Notes: generated by a model not told the origin, from the sequence alone. Positions 41,601-56,315 are shown, counted from the first letter of the stretch. The stretch: 64,000 bases of DNA from Megalonaias nervosa (GCA_016617855.1 JAECUM010027250.1:17133-81132); one strand, 5' to 3'. Program-made: numbers and translations.

Positions 41601-44600
41601 ACAGATCTACCGTCTAAGCTGCCTCTCTTTCTGTGTCTGGAAATTGGCCTTTCTATCTGTCCCACATAAAAAGTGACTATGGGAATACGAATTGTCTATG
41701 TTTAACTTTCACCTGAATCAAAACCATATTAATACATGGTATCACACGATCAATAAAAATCAGATTGCTAAAATATATCTCAAAAACCTATTCTCAACTT
41801 TTCTGTCAATCTTAGAGTCTGCTTTTGTGCCATTGGTACAGTTAAAATGTCAATGACCCTTGAGACAAATCTTGTTGTGCCTGGCAAGTGCATAAACTTT
41901 TAAGTAATGCACTCTTGAATGTGCCACAAGAACATAAAAAAAGAGTACTACATCAGTGAGATGCTTATTGAAATACTATGCTGTTGAAGTGTGGCAATGT
42001 GAGACCAACAACTGTTGTCTAGATATGACAGTCTGGTTCTGAGTTATTGCATCCCTTTCATTCACTTCTGTATGTTAAGTGGAACTATTAAATTCACAAA
42101 ATTTAATAATCTGAATTGAAGTGAAAAAATGTGCATCTGCCATTTAATTTGAGCACAAAGTTGGTTAATCATACTAGCACTTTACCTGATGATTATGATT
42201 CAAGTAACTTAGATTCAGAACTGACCCTGACATAGATAATGACTAATTTAGCATTGAATCCACTGAATGTCCAAAAATTCTTGTCATAAAAAGTTTCAAA
42301 TATGAACAGCTAACAAAAAATTGTATGGCTGCACAATTACAACTCGCAATCAGTATTCATCAGAAATCATGGCAATGACTTTATAATGTTTACACTAGTT
42401 TCAATAGTAGCAGCTATCTGTATTTGTATTTCCTTATATGAAATCTGTCAGTGATAAATTATTTATCTTCAACCAATGAACAAAAGTCATAATTCACTGC
42501 TCTGTTATCATTAAAAGTTCTTCAATTAGGATATTAAAATAACATCAACTCAATGTAATAAATAATACTGTATTTTGCTGCTAGAAGAATAATTAATATT
42601 TTAAGCATAAATTTTGGGATAAATTTATTAACTAATCTTCATATAATCTCTAGTTGATTTGTTAAGAAAAAGTAGAAGCCCATGTCAAATTCTTGGTGTC
42701 CCCTTTTGAAAATCTCCATCACACCAAATTATTTCCTGGATTAAACGCAGATTACTTTGTTATGTAGTTTTTCTACAGAAAGATCGCCACATCATGTTTG
42801 ACAGATATAGAATCACCATATGGAAAATGTCTGAAAACTTACCTTTCATCATCTGAAAAAAGGAAAAGAAACGCACATGACACAGTTTGCAGTGAAACAA
42901 ATAACAATTTTAAGACCAACAAGCTTATAAAAACACTTAACAATCAATGCAAAAATCTAAACAGTGCTAATAACTATAGAAAAAGTTTACTTAAGTTTAA
43001 TTACCAGTGAACTTTTCAATTCAACCAACCAAAACATTTCACATCCTGTTTATTTTTTTTTTTACCTTTCTCTCATGATATTACCGTTTTCATTTCTACA
43101 CTTTGGAATAATAATTCAAATATAAGCTAGGAAAATAGACACAAGAGCTTTTGTTCTGGAAAAGTTTGTTTTGTTCATGAGTACAAAATTTGCAAACATC
43201 TTATTATTATACAAATTTTAAAGAATAAAATAAAATTTAAAGTTCCTGGCCTGATTTATTCTACTGTATGGATCAGAATCTGTAATGTAGTCTTTGAAAA
43301 CAAATACTGTCATGTAAGTTATGTCAGGAATCATTCAGTAAATTATATTTCTTTGAGAATACTTACCTGATAACATTAACTATGAACTTCATTACCTCCT
43401 GAATCCAGCCATTGATGAATGATGGTTTTAAAACATCAGTGAATCTATATATAGGAAATGTTCATTTTGTTTGGCATGATAACGATAAACCAAATCATTG
43501 ATCTTGCAGTGACATAATGCACCAAATCAGGGCTCAGTTTAAGTATGACCTTAGAAGGAAGAATTAAAACACTGAGTATGTTTGAAAATAAGTTTGACAA
43601 TTTAGACCAGTGTGAATTCTGCATGAAGAAATTAAGGCATTCACCACTGTACACTGAGTTGCCATATAGCTCCTACAGTACTTACTTTATCACATTAATG
43701 TTATAATTATACTCTGATACTTCTGAATCCAGCCCTCCCTGAAAGACAACAAATATCTTTCCATCTATAAAGAGGGCGCTCTGCAGATATTATGTACTTC
43801 TTAGAGAGTGACGGGTATAAGGTGAAGTTGTTTACATTTTCAACATGCACAACTGTGAGAATGTTGGCATGTCTCTATTTTACTTTCATGTACTGTGTCT
43901 CAAATTTCTTTGGATACTGTACTTGTGGAAATTGCACATGGTCTAAGCACACAGCTAAACAAAATGGTTGCTCTCATGTGCTAAAAAAAAATCAGCCTGA
44001 ATTAGTATAAAGTACACTATCTTATAGCAGTTATTAAAATAGGAAAAACAAATTTTGCTAGACTAGACAATACCAGTTTCTGAAAGTGCAATGATTACAA
44101 AACATATAAAATGAAAAAAAAAGCTATTGGTCTTTTTTTTATACAATTTTCCTCTGAATTCCAGGAAGAGAAGATGACCTAGCAGTTTTTTTTATAGGTG
44201 CACATCTTAAGGAACTCCAAACTGTATACACTGTAACCAAAATTATTCCAATCAATCAAACACTGAAATAATGGGAATTAAAAGTTCTTTTAACAATACT
44301 TAAGACACACAAGTTCTTTTTTACATAGCATGTATAACTAGTGAGGAAAACCTGGTAAATTCTTGCTCTTTAAAACTCTAACCCTATGCAAAATAACAAA
44401 ACTGTTGAGGACCACCAAACAATGTAGACAAAGGGAAGTATCTCTTCCAGGTTAAATCCCCTTTATATCTGCTAGGTGACCACTGGTATCCCGAATGTAA
44501 ACAGTTTTCACATTAGCAAATCTTTGAACAGGATGCTGGCATTGCAGCTGTAGGGTGGGAGGGATTATCTGTAATGTGATCAAGCAAGTATTATCAGAGA

Positions 44601-47600
44601 AACATAATTTACCTAAACATTTGTTTTCTACATCAAATTTATTACCTGATCACTCTAACATTAGAAGAACAGGTAAGAGGAGGAAACATATCCACTCAAC
44701 TGAAAGGATGCACATCTCCTAATGTTAGTTTAACACAACAACAGACATGTTCAAACACTGAGGGAAATCTCTGTGGGATCCCACACCAAACATTTCCCAG
44801 GCAAATACAATGAAAGTGGCAAATCTATGTGTGGGTCTGTGGTTGTGCTTTCACGAGTGGGTAGTGGTAATTCTCTGGGCAGCTACCAGTTACCTGCCAA
44901 TGACTGAGGCCATGTCATGAAAATAAAAGTTGGAGAAATCAGACTGGGTGTGCCAGCCAACTGACTCCTCTAACTCCTAAAATGAGACACAACATTTGAA
45001 GGCCAGGCTCATGGAAATCACTCGTATTTCGTAAGCTGAGATCTTCATCAATCATACCTGATCTTTTAAGAATTCTGAGTATGCTGATTTGAAGACTCCT
45101 TTTCGCCAAGCGGCCAGCACTTGTAGGGTTGTCTTACTTACCTGCCTTAAGTCGTAGGAACAGATTTTTACAGCTACTGTGGATGTTCTCCATGCACTTC
45201 AGATCGTATCTGAGTGTACATATGGGTTTCTGCAGCTTCACTTCTGTCAATGGGTCAATTGAGGTGAGAGAGCGAATAATTATTTATTGGTTGCCTAGTG
45301 AAGGTAACCCGTTCATTAGAACTGAAACCAGGTTGCATCATTTGAATGACTGAGTTGTCAAAATAGTCTGGATTCATTGAGAGTGCATGTACTTCACTCC
45401 CCTTACATCATGAAGCTAGCACTATCAGGAATCAAGTTCAAAATGACAGCTGTTTCAGTGAGGTGGACAACAGGGTGAACTTTTAGATGAACTCACCCAT
45501 GTCAAGACCAAGGTGATATTCCATTTTGGGATGGTGAGAGTGAGCACAGCCTGGATATGTCAAAATTGGACATTTCCCCAATAAAAGTCATCAACTTCAA
45601 AGTGTGTTGGAAGTTTAAAATTTCCTGCTCCAATGATTTTCAGCATGCTTGTTTTTCATGGATCTTAAGTTGCCCTTTTTTTAAATATTGGACCAGATGT
45701 TCTCTGTCCATGACACACACAAATCATATGTGTGTGATTATGAGTACATTGTGCATGCCACATATGTCTCGCATTTGCCCTCCACAATCCTGAATTGCTT
45801 GCAAATTCTGCACTTATGCACTGAAAAGAGAACAAGCAAACCAGTGCATACAACAAATACATAAATTGTTGAAATAAAGGCAAACTTGCATTCTTGAGAC
45901 GACTTAAAAAAACAACAACTGAAATATAACAGCATATGACAGCACCACCAGTGAAAATTGTGTGTTACTGATTGATACTAAATGAACAATAATGACAAAT
46001 GCAAAAATATTAATAAATTCACAAGGAAATTATGTAACTGCAGTATGCACAATATATAATATTCTGACATATATAACTGAAAAAGAAAAGAAGGATAGTT
46101 AAAATTAAGAATATATTGTGATGGATTCCAGATGGTCACTATTGACAGTAAATTGTAACAGTTAAAGCAGGCTATATCTGGGATAAAGGTGGCCACCTTG
46201 CAGGAATGAAGAGGAGTTAACCTGTAAGAGTTACTTCCCTTGATCTACACAATGACAGACAGAAAGATATTTTGTTTCGTCTTTCAGGGAGGGCTGGATT
46301 TGGAGGTAACAGAGAGCAATTCTAATGTTAATGTGATCAGGCAATGTATTTGATGGATAAAGAGAGAGTTTTCATCTTTCAGGTAGGACTGGATTTAAGA
46401 GGTAGCACAGTTTATGTTCCTAAATGTTAATGTGATCCAGTAATGAATTCAGTGGAGAAAATGCAACTTTGTGTTGAAACAGACACAGAAACCAGTTGTT
46501 TTTCATACATACCTGAAACATATGATTCTGCCGATTCATATCCGATGACATTACCATGCTCATCTAAAATTTTCTTCTTCCGCTTACGATGATGAGTTCC
46601 ACCTGCACTAACATCACTGAAATAGCTATGTTCACTGTCTGAATCATGTTCTTTTCGACCTTTCTTTTTCTTCTTCCCCTTTTCCCCTTCTGCCTTTTTC
46701 TTCTCAGCTTTTCTGCCACCTGGCTTGTCACTGTCGGAGCTGTGGTAAGATTCACTAGCACTGTATGTCCCATCAGCATGTTTTCGCCTACGCTTTACAT
46801 GTCGTGTGCCACCCGCACTGACAACACTATAATAACTGTGGGCACTATCAGGTCCGTGCTTTCTCTCACGTCGCCGCTGTCTTCGTCTGGCAGCACCCGC
46901 TTCATCTTGACTACTATGGTAGGATTCCGGGTCACTATAAGTACCATCAGCACGTTTTCGCCTCCTCTCCACGTGTCGAGTACCCCCTGCACTAATGACA
47001 CTCTTGTAGCTGTATTCACTATCACTATCTGGATTACGTTTACCCTCCTTTCTTGCATGGCGTTCTTCAGCTGTTTCTTCTCCCTCATCAAGTCCACCTG
47101 CTCCGCCCTTTCCCTTTTTGCCATTCTTACCTTTCTGCATAGAGACAAAGCCACTATCAACATCTGATTCTGGACCACCAATTTTTCTGAAATAAGTAGA
47201 GACAGAATTTAAGTACAGATTATTAATGGCATAAAATGTTTTTGAATGACTAGGAATTCATATGACATTCATTTATTCATATGATATTCAAACCAGAACA
47301 AATGAAAGAAATATTTTTGTCTAATTGTTCATTGAGATTGTGGCTTGGTTTGTTGGTTTTAATGGCACTTTTAACAAATTACTGACTATACAACATGGAG
47401 GAAATGAGAAGCAAGTGTGTTTCCCAAGGTCACATGAAGGCAGCTGACTCGGCTGGCCTGGGTGAGTATTTAAGCTGTGACCAATGGATTATGATTTCCG
47501 TTAATAGCGTAACCACGGCTTCCCAAATCTGATTTTACAATAAAAGTGAGTAGCAAAACTTTCAAAATTCCACTATTCTTCTATGACAAAACCACACTTC

Positions 47601-50600
47601 ATGCTAAAACCACCCTCTACTCTGACACGATTTTTAACAATTTCCAGTTGGTTGATTTCTAGTGCATATTTAGCAGTCTGCTAGTAAAATTCATGGGGGT
47701 TGGAGTGGTTGCAAACATTTTCCCATTGCAAACTGCCAAATAAACAACACAAATTTTTCACAATGCATATTCTTTAACTTTACATAACATAAGGGAAACT
47801 GGGAAAAATTAGCTTAATTATTTTTCTCTTAAACTTATGGAGATCACACACTGAACAACAAGTTGGCATTATGTAATGCTAGACTGGTCTTCATACCTTC
47901 TAACTAAGAAAAGATACAGATATGAAGCTGACTATAGGTAAGCAGTCTACTTGACCAATCCAATCACTTCAGTGCTTGGATTGATTTTATGTTTAGGAGA
48001 AGCATCCATATGATGCATAAAGTCACTGTACCTCAACTTACTCAAGACTTCCACAAACTTCAAACATTCTGGCATGAAGTCAACAAATTTAACTCATAAC
48101 TGGCTCAATTCTGATTATCTTCTTTGACAAAGTGGCAGCTGAAAATTCTTAGTTTTTCCCAAATTTGATTAATTTTTGCAAAATGAAAGGGTTTAACCCA
48201 GTTGGGAACAGACTTATTCTTGCTCCTGACTTTTTCTGCAATTTCACAGGATCTTGGGAAACACACCCTCCAATATTTAGAATATCCAAACCCCAACCCC
48301 TCATCAAATGGAAAGATGAATTTCCATCCTAAACTTTTGGTTCTAGAATAGATCCTGCATGAATACCTACGTACGGTATTAACTTCCAAACACGTCATAC
48401 GATCCCTAACAAAACAAAATTAAAACAGTTCTTTTATCCGCTTTTCTATGCAAAGAGCTTACACTGGTCAGACAGACCATCTAAGCTTAGTTCTGGAAAA
48501 TGTCAAGATTTCATGGCTACGATTGATTGCCATTAAATACACCTGAACACTCACAAATATAAAATTATAGGGTCAAGGTGGTTCTGAGATTGCTCAGTTA
48601 ACTGACAGATGTTCAATTTTTTTATTTATTTTTAGTAACAGCAGCCATATGATCGCACATTGGTATCATCGGTGCAAATTTGAACTGTTCTCAAACCAAG
48701 ATGCTTTAAGTTTCATCAAATTCTATTCACCATTTCATGAAACGTTGCTTTAGAGTTTTTCTATTTTAGGAACAGTGGTCATATCTTATGACTGATCATC
48801 ATTACAGTAAGAAAAAAATAAATATAAAAAGGACACAATAATTTCTGCAAAGTTTGGTCAAATTCTGTTCAGCAGTTTTTATGAAGTCATTTAAAACTTT
48901 ACCAACTTGAGTAGTGGTATCCATTTATGATGGTGTATCAGCATTGGATGCATGAACTTAAAATGCCTTAATGCCTCAATGCTCTGTGCCGCATTTGGTT
49001 GAAATTCGTCTGGTAGTTAATAAGAAGCTGAAAATAGTCATTCTTGAAGGTCGATGGACATTGTGCCATACTATAAGCTTCACTGGTCTTATGGCTAGGT
49101 GAGGTACAATATGGTATCAATACTCGTGTTTGCTTACTTTTTGTACTTTTTGCCTGTAAGTGGATCCACCACAACTTCATATACTGTTCCATCTTTTCCA
49201 ACTATTCTTGTCCCTGGCTTGGCTGAAGAAAACCAAAACAAACATTATCGAAATGTATTTTTACAAATATATAAATGTTAAAAGGGAAATTAAGCCTCCC
49301 CACACATCAATTTAGGATTGACTCTATTAAAAAATGCAAGAAATTGACATGTACATGTATAGATCTATGTATGTATGTAGTCGTGTCTTATGGCAGTTCA
49401 GTACAATAGTGGCCAACTAATCATAAAGTTCAGAAAATGTCTAAATAAACTGTACAAATATTTAGGAAGATAAACCCTCCTAAATAAATGTAAAAAGCAA
49501 GTAAAAAAAACCATAAATCATAAATGTGTCAAAATGTAACCTAAATGCAGATCATAAAGGTGTCCAAATGTAACCTAAATATAGATCATACAGGTGTCCA
49601 AATGTAACCTAAATATAGATCATACAGGTGTCCAAATGTAACCTAAATATAGATCATAAAAGTGTCCAAATGTAACCTAACTATAGATCACAAAGGTGTC
49701 CAAATGTAACCTAAATATAGATCATAAAAGTGTCCAAATGTAACCTAACTATAGATCACAAAGGTGTCTAAATGTAACCTAAATATAGATCACAAAGGTG
49801 TCCAAATGTAAACTAAACATAGATCATAAAGGTGTCCAAATTTCACCTCAGTATAGATTATAATGGTGTCAAAATGTTACCTCATTATATATTATAATGG
49901 TGTCAAAATGTTATCTCAGTATAGATTATAATGGTGTCAAAATGTTACCTCAATATAGGCCTACTATCCTTATTATGATTTATGGTCTGAAAAACACATT
50001 TTTCACCACAGATTATTTCCAAAAGATTCCAAAAATTCTACAAGACTGGCCCCTAGCACTTTTTCCCCTCCAAGGGGTAAAAAAGTAAATTCATTAAAAA
50101 AAATTTCCATAAATTGATTTGTGCATCAAACTAAGATGGTTATGCCCAGTACCTGAATTGCCTAGTGCGTTAGCATATAATATTGAAAAAACCTACCTAC
50201 CCTAACTCTTAAACCCGTGCAATAAGAAACATGGGGGGGTCTAAAATTAAATAGAAAGTGGGAAAAATAATATTTCTGCATGAGGAATAAAACTACAAGT
50301 CGTGTTCTTTACAATTAGTGCCATACAAATTCCAAGTCTTGACCATAGATGGACACTGTCTAACCCACAATTTGTTTTGACCATAGATGGACACTAACCT
50401 ACAATTTGTTTTACTGTGCCACGCTTTGAACGAAAACAGACATTAAAAGCAATAATTGAACATTAGTGTTGTTTCTTCCATAATTTTATTTTGTGTGGCA
50501 TCACTTAGAATAGTGATGTATACTGAAAAGTGCCAATAGATATGAGCTGGTCTGACGCTCTGCAGTTGGCTCTTCTCTTTATTTCAAGTTGCGGGTAAAA

Positions 50601-51747
50601 AATGCCATGATGTCTTTTAATGAAAGTATAATAAGTTGTTCTGTTATGTATCATGTGCCTTTAGTAGTCCAAATTTCCTCCGACCGTTCACACCTTGTGA
50701 GACATCTGGATAATTATGTTGCGGGTGGTAGGTCAAAACACACTGATAACTTAAAATCTGGAATTTTGGGAAACCACAGAGCAGCGGCACTGAGTAGTCA
50801 CATTTTACACTGGGGTAGACCAACAAGTAGGTCTCTGTTTATTTTTTTTATTTTTTTTTTGACAGAAAAAAAGGGGCGACCTACCTGTTGGTCTAACACC
50901 GGGGTTGTAATAATTTACGCAACCTTGTATTGAACCCTACATTCCTGTAATCAGTACAGAATATGTCCATCTTCGAAGAAATAACAATCTGAACGTAAAC
51001 TGCAACTTTTGTAGCCAATATGTACTGATTATCCAATAGTTACAGAATTTACTTCGCAAAGCTGCTTTGCTTAGTCCATAGTCCTACAGTATAAGACGCC
51101 TCCGCTGATATTTAGAGCAACCTAACACAGACAAGCGTATCAGGGAAGGAGTCTTACATCGCAAGACTACTTAGTCACATGATCACTAAAGTTCTATCCT
51201 TTTTATTCAAACATAATCAAAATGTCAACTGGCTCCACCCCCCCATTATTATTTGCATAGTAATGATATTTGACATCTGACATTAAGGAAAATGCAGCTG
51301 TGAGATTTTGGGTCACATGACCACACCATGAGAGAAATGCAAAAGTACAAGGTCAAGTAGGTACACAAGGTCAAAGTAAAGTAAGTACACACTATATTAT
51401 GGGCTATCGAAACAGTTTGTTGTTTTGTTTTTTTGTTTTTTTTAACAGAAACTATTCTGCATTACTAAAAGTCCCAGCAATAAGCTGGATATTATACATT
51501 AATTGGAACCATGTTCACATAATTTAGACGTTTTGCACATGAATTATCCTATTTTTGGAGAACGTAATGTTTCAATTATATTTTATTTTTTTTAAAAATC
51601 TTTCAGCAATGAGGATTTGGCGAATGATGACCGTATTTCTCTATATTATTCTCCAATTGTTCCGAGTAAATAAAGCTGGATCAGGACTTCTACATGCCTT
51701 TTTCATGTACTAATTGCTTAGAACATTTACCACTCGTTCCGTGTGTA

Positions 51748-51830
<83 letters not shown>

Positions 51831-54800
51831 TGGATTTTAGCACATCTCCAGTAGTCGCTGACCTTGCCCCTTCAATGAGAGCCGAGACAGGTGGGCCAGG
51901 CCTCGTGGTTAGCTCCCACTCTAGCATTGAAGTCTCATAGTAGGTAGAGGCCTTCAGTGTTGGGGATACTGGATATTGCTTGATCCAGAGCCTCGTAGAA
52001 CTGCTGGAGATGTGCTGTTCCCACAGCCTATGTGTGACCAACACCTACTTTAAATATAAGGAAATCCACCAGTTGTCATGGAGACACCCACGTTCCCGCC
52101 ACTGGCACCAGCTAGACCTCGTCATCACAAGGCGTGCGGAACTGGCCAGTGTCCTCCTCACCCGCAGCTACCACAGCGCCGACTGCGACACGGACCACTC
52201 ACTCGTGGCCAGCAAGGTGCGAATAATACCCAAGACGCTGCACCACGCCAAGAAGAAAAGTCGCTCACGCATCAACACCTGCTGTGCAAGAAACCCAGAG
52301 AAGGCACAGCAGTTCATCAGCAAGCTGCAGGAGGCTTTCACCAAAGAGACGCCTGATGACACCATCGACTCCAAATGGCCCCACCTCCAAGACGCTGTGT
52401 ACAATTCAGCCATTACTGCCTGCGGGAAGAAGGAGCGCAAAAATACCGACTGGTATGAGGCCAACTGGGAGGCGATGGAGCCCGTGATTGAGGCGAAGAG
52501 GAAAGCCCTTTTGGCTTACAAGGCTGCGCCTAGCCCTAGTACACTGCAAGCCCTCAGGACTGCCAGGAACAACGCCCAGCGGACCGCCCGCCACTGCGCC
52601 AACACCTATTGGCTGAACCTCTGCACCAGCATACAGACAGCTGCCAACACTGGGGATGTAAGAGGCATGTACGAGGGTATCGAGAAGGCGACAGGTCCCC
52701 CATCCTTCAAGACCGCCCCCTCCCTCAAGTCCAAGACGGGCGTAGTCATCACAGACCAGGGGAAACAGCTGCAGCGCTGGGTTGAGTACTATCTTGAGCT
52801 GTATGCAACCCAAAACTTCGTCACCGACACCTCCCTGAACGCGATCCCAGACCTGCCAGTCATGGAGGAACTAGACACACCGCCCACCATGGAAGAGTTC
52901 AGAAAAGCCATCGACTGTCTCGCTTGTGGGAAGGCCCCTGGGAGCGACGGCATCCCACCTGAAGTCCTCAAGAGCATGAAACCAGCACTACTCCAGCCCT
53001 TGCACGAACTCCTCTGCCTCTGCTGCGAACAGGGACACATCCCCCAGGACATGCGAGACGCCAACATCGTCACTTTGTAAAAGAACAAAGGAGACCGCAG
53101 CGACTGCAACAACTACCGGGGCCTCTCCCTCCTCAGCATCGTCGGAAAGGCTTTCGCACGTGTCGCCCTGGTGCGCTTTCAGACCCTAGCCTCACGCGAC
53201 TACCCAGAATCCCATTGTGGCTTCCGAGCCGGCCGGTCAACTGTAGACATGATCTTCTCACTACGCCAGCTGCAGGAGAAGTGTCGTGAGCAGCAGATGC
53301 CCCTCTACATCGCCTTCATAGACCTAACAAAAGCGTTTGACCTGGTCAGCCGGAGCGGACTCTTCAGGCTCCTGGAGAAGATCGGCTGCTCCCCACGACT
53401 GCTCGCTATCGTCACATCGTTCCACGAGAACATGCAAAGCACAGTGTGCTTCAACGGCGCAACATCAGAAGCCTTCCCATTTAGCAGTGGAGTGAAGCAG
53501 GGCTGAGTCCTCGCGCCGACGTTCTTTGCCATCTTCTTCTCCATGCTCCTCCAGTACGCCTTCAAGGACTTCAGCGAGGGAGTGTACATCCACAACAGGG
53601 CTAACGGCAAGCTGTTCAGCATTGCTCGTCTCCGTGCAAAGACTAAAGTCACAGAGGTTCTCATCCGTGAATTGCTCTTCGCCGACGATGCAGCCTTGAC
53701 GTCACATACGGAAGATGGACTCCAGCAGCTGGTATGTCGCCTCTCCCACACCTGGAAGGAGTTTGGACTGACCATCAGTTTGAAGAAGACGAACGTCATG
53801 GCGCAGGATGCAGACTCCCCTCCCCACCATCACCATCGATGGGTACAATCTTGAAGTTGTTGAGAACTACACATACCTTGGGTCCACCATCTCCAGCTCG
53901 CTCTCCACTGATGCTGAGTGAACGGCAGGATTACCAAGGCATCAGCAGTTATGGCCAGACTGAACCAGAGGGTCTGGAACAACCCCAACCTCACTGAGAA
54001 GACCAAACTGTGCGTCTACCAGGCCTGCGTGCTCAGCACACTCCTCTACAGCAGCAAGGCATAGACCACCTACACGAGCCACGAAAGGAAACTCAACAGC
54101 TGCTTCCACCTGAGATGCCTGCGGCGCATTCTGCCCATCCAGTGGCAGGACAAAGTACCCAACACAGAGGTTCTGGAACGCGCCAGCATGAACAGCATGT
54201 TCTCCATCCTCAGCGAGAGGCGCTTTCACTGGCTCGGCCACGTCAAGAGAATGGATCCAGGCCGCATTCCCAAGGACCTGCTATACGGCGAGCTAGCAGA
54301 AGGCGCACGACTGACTGGACGGCCGCGTCTGCGATACAAAGATGCCTGCAAGAAGGACATGAAGACGGCCAACATCAACGTCAACAACTGGGAGAGCTGT
54401 GCTGACGACTGCTCCACCTGGCGCCTTGCTGTCAGACAGGGCGTTCAGAAAGCCGAGGAAACGAGAAACACAAACCTTGCTACAAAGAGAGCCAGGAGGA
54501 AGGCGAAACAACAACAGCCTCAACAAGCATCAACGTTCACCTGCAGCAAGTGCAACAGAGACTGTCATTCTAGGGTCGGACTCTTCAGCCACTCGCGAAG
54601 GTACAGATAGGACACCCAATCGGAAGCTACACCATCGTCTCCCGAAGACGGACGGATGCCAACGATATGCTGGATTTTAGATGGAATAATAACGTTAAAA
54701 TAATCCAACATTTTGCTTGTAAGTTTGCAGTGTATAAGGTGGGATGGGAATAGGTGACGGAATCGGGAAGAATTTTTTTTCAAGAGCAATCCTGGCCTTG

Positions 54801-56150
54801 CTCTTTTTCCTCATTCTTCCCAAACTCAACCACTTCGTTTCCCCTCCCACATTCCGAAGATAATTATAAACTATAAAAAAATAGTACATCGACTTCAATT
54901 TGTGAGTACTGCGTGCGTTGCAACGGTACGATCCGATTAGTTTTGTTTTATGAAATCATGGAATTTTAAGTGAACTGACGGAAATTTTTCTCTCGTTTAT
55001 TGAGCTACAAAGAAGAAAAATTCTAATCTTCTTTCCCTGCATATGTATATAAGTGTGTTGAATAGCGCTGTAATTTCAAACGTTTCATCTGACACGGTTA
55101 TCTGACGTCACATAAAGCTATTTTTTAATAATGTGTGCCCTTGACTTAGTGATTAACAATGACAAATGACAGAACTAACATCTCAGATTAAAATAATCAA
55201 TGGATGGTGAAGCACTATGACCCGATTTAATATATTTCTTCCCTGCAAGTGGAACAACATTTCTTTCACGCACATTTATATACAGGTATATACTATGTAT
55301 ACTGATAACATCAAAAAATATATACTGTTGGCAACAACACACAACTATGCTATCCAATACTAAAGTTGAGTAATATACTGCTGCTCTTATTCTTCCTCAG
55401 AGTGCCGCGATATTACAAAACTAATTCAAACTTCGTACACTAAACCTTGATAAATTAATTATATTTGCGTATTTCAATTAAACAGGTATAAACATGTAAA
55501 TGGAATCATTTCGATTGATTGATTTCAGTAGCGTACTAAGGCTTTGGGGGGGGGGCGTCGGCACTGTTGCCTCTGGTGCCAGAGGTCTTGGGGCGCAAAA
55601 ACCACGGACGCCGGAGGGCCTGGGACGCTAAAAACCCCTTTGGACCATCATCGTCAACCCGGGCGCCATTTACCCTTCGTACGCCAATGACTGATTTGAT
55701 TAAATTTGTAACTAAGCTATGGAAACGGTGAAAAGTCTATAAAGATGATTTTAATTTATGTTCTTTTTTATGTAGTCTAATGTTTTCTTTTTAAATTCAG
55801 TACATATGTTACATTGTTGTTGAATACTGTGTCAAAGCAGAGGTTATACTCAAAGTGAAGAATGTGCACGGGTTCATATTTTCGATGTCATAATTCATGC
55901 GTTTTGCAACGGTCTCTTATGGATTTGTTGTACAAGTTATATACTAAAAACAATAATTCGCGAGATTATGGTTATCAAATTAGTAACTCCTAGAAATTAT
56001 ATAATTTTTGTATGAGAGAGAGAGAATTGTACCGCCTTTAACGATTAAAATAGTACACCTGTCCGAGTACAAATGAAACAATTAGATCATTTCGGTAAAT
56101 TAAAATACATCCCTGAAACTCGAACCCCGTTGCAAGAAAAATCATTGATC

Positions 56151-56186
<36 letters not shown>

Positions 56187-56315
56187 GTACCGCCCTTAAC
56201 GATAAAAATAGTACACCAATCAAACCACAAAGAAACAATCAGATCATTCGATAAAATAAGAGACCTCTTTGAAAATCGAACCTCTTGGAGAAAAAAAAAC
56301 CTGGATCTAAGAGTC

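Larger units (their letters stand above)
51841..54664 (+). mobile_element. Non-LTR retrotransposon (LINE), 5'-truncated and 5'-inverted
   Basis: ATATGCTGGATTTTAG flanks the copy (51825-51840 and 54665-54680), a 16-bp target duplication. The 3' end is GAAGACGGACGGATGCCAAC with no poly(A). GC content is far above the surroundings. From about 52005 rightward the plus strand encodes the end of an endonuclease domain, the reverse transcriptase and a C-terminal zinc finger. From 51841 to about 52004 the minus strand encodes the preceding part of the endonuclease, so the 5' end is inverted. Confidence 0.9.

Noticed and set aside
41366..41665. 99-codon minus frame in intron 7
   Set aside because: No matching phases or splice sites with neighbours and no recognisable domain; AT-rich chance frame.
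46646..47181. Long plus frame and alternative minus frame over exon 6
   Set aside because: Shadows of the real minus-strand exon, caused by its repetitive codon pattern.
49535..49960. CRISPR-like array
   Set aside because: Units follow one another without unique spacers; it is a minisatellite in an intron. The same applies to the other tandem arrays.
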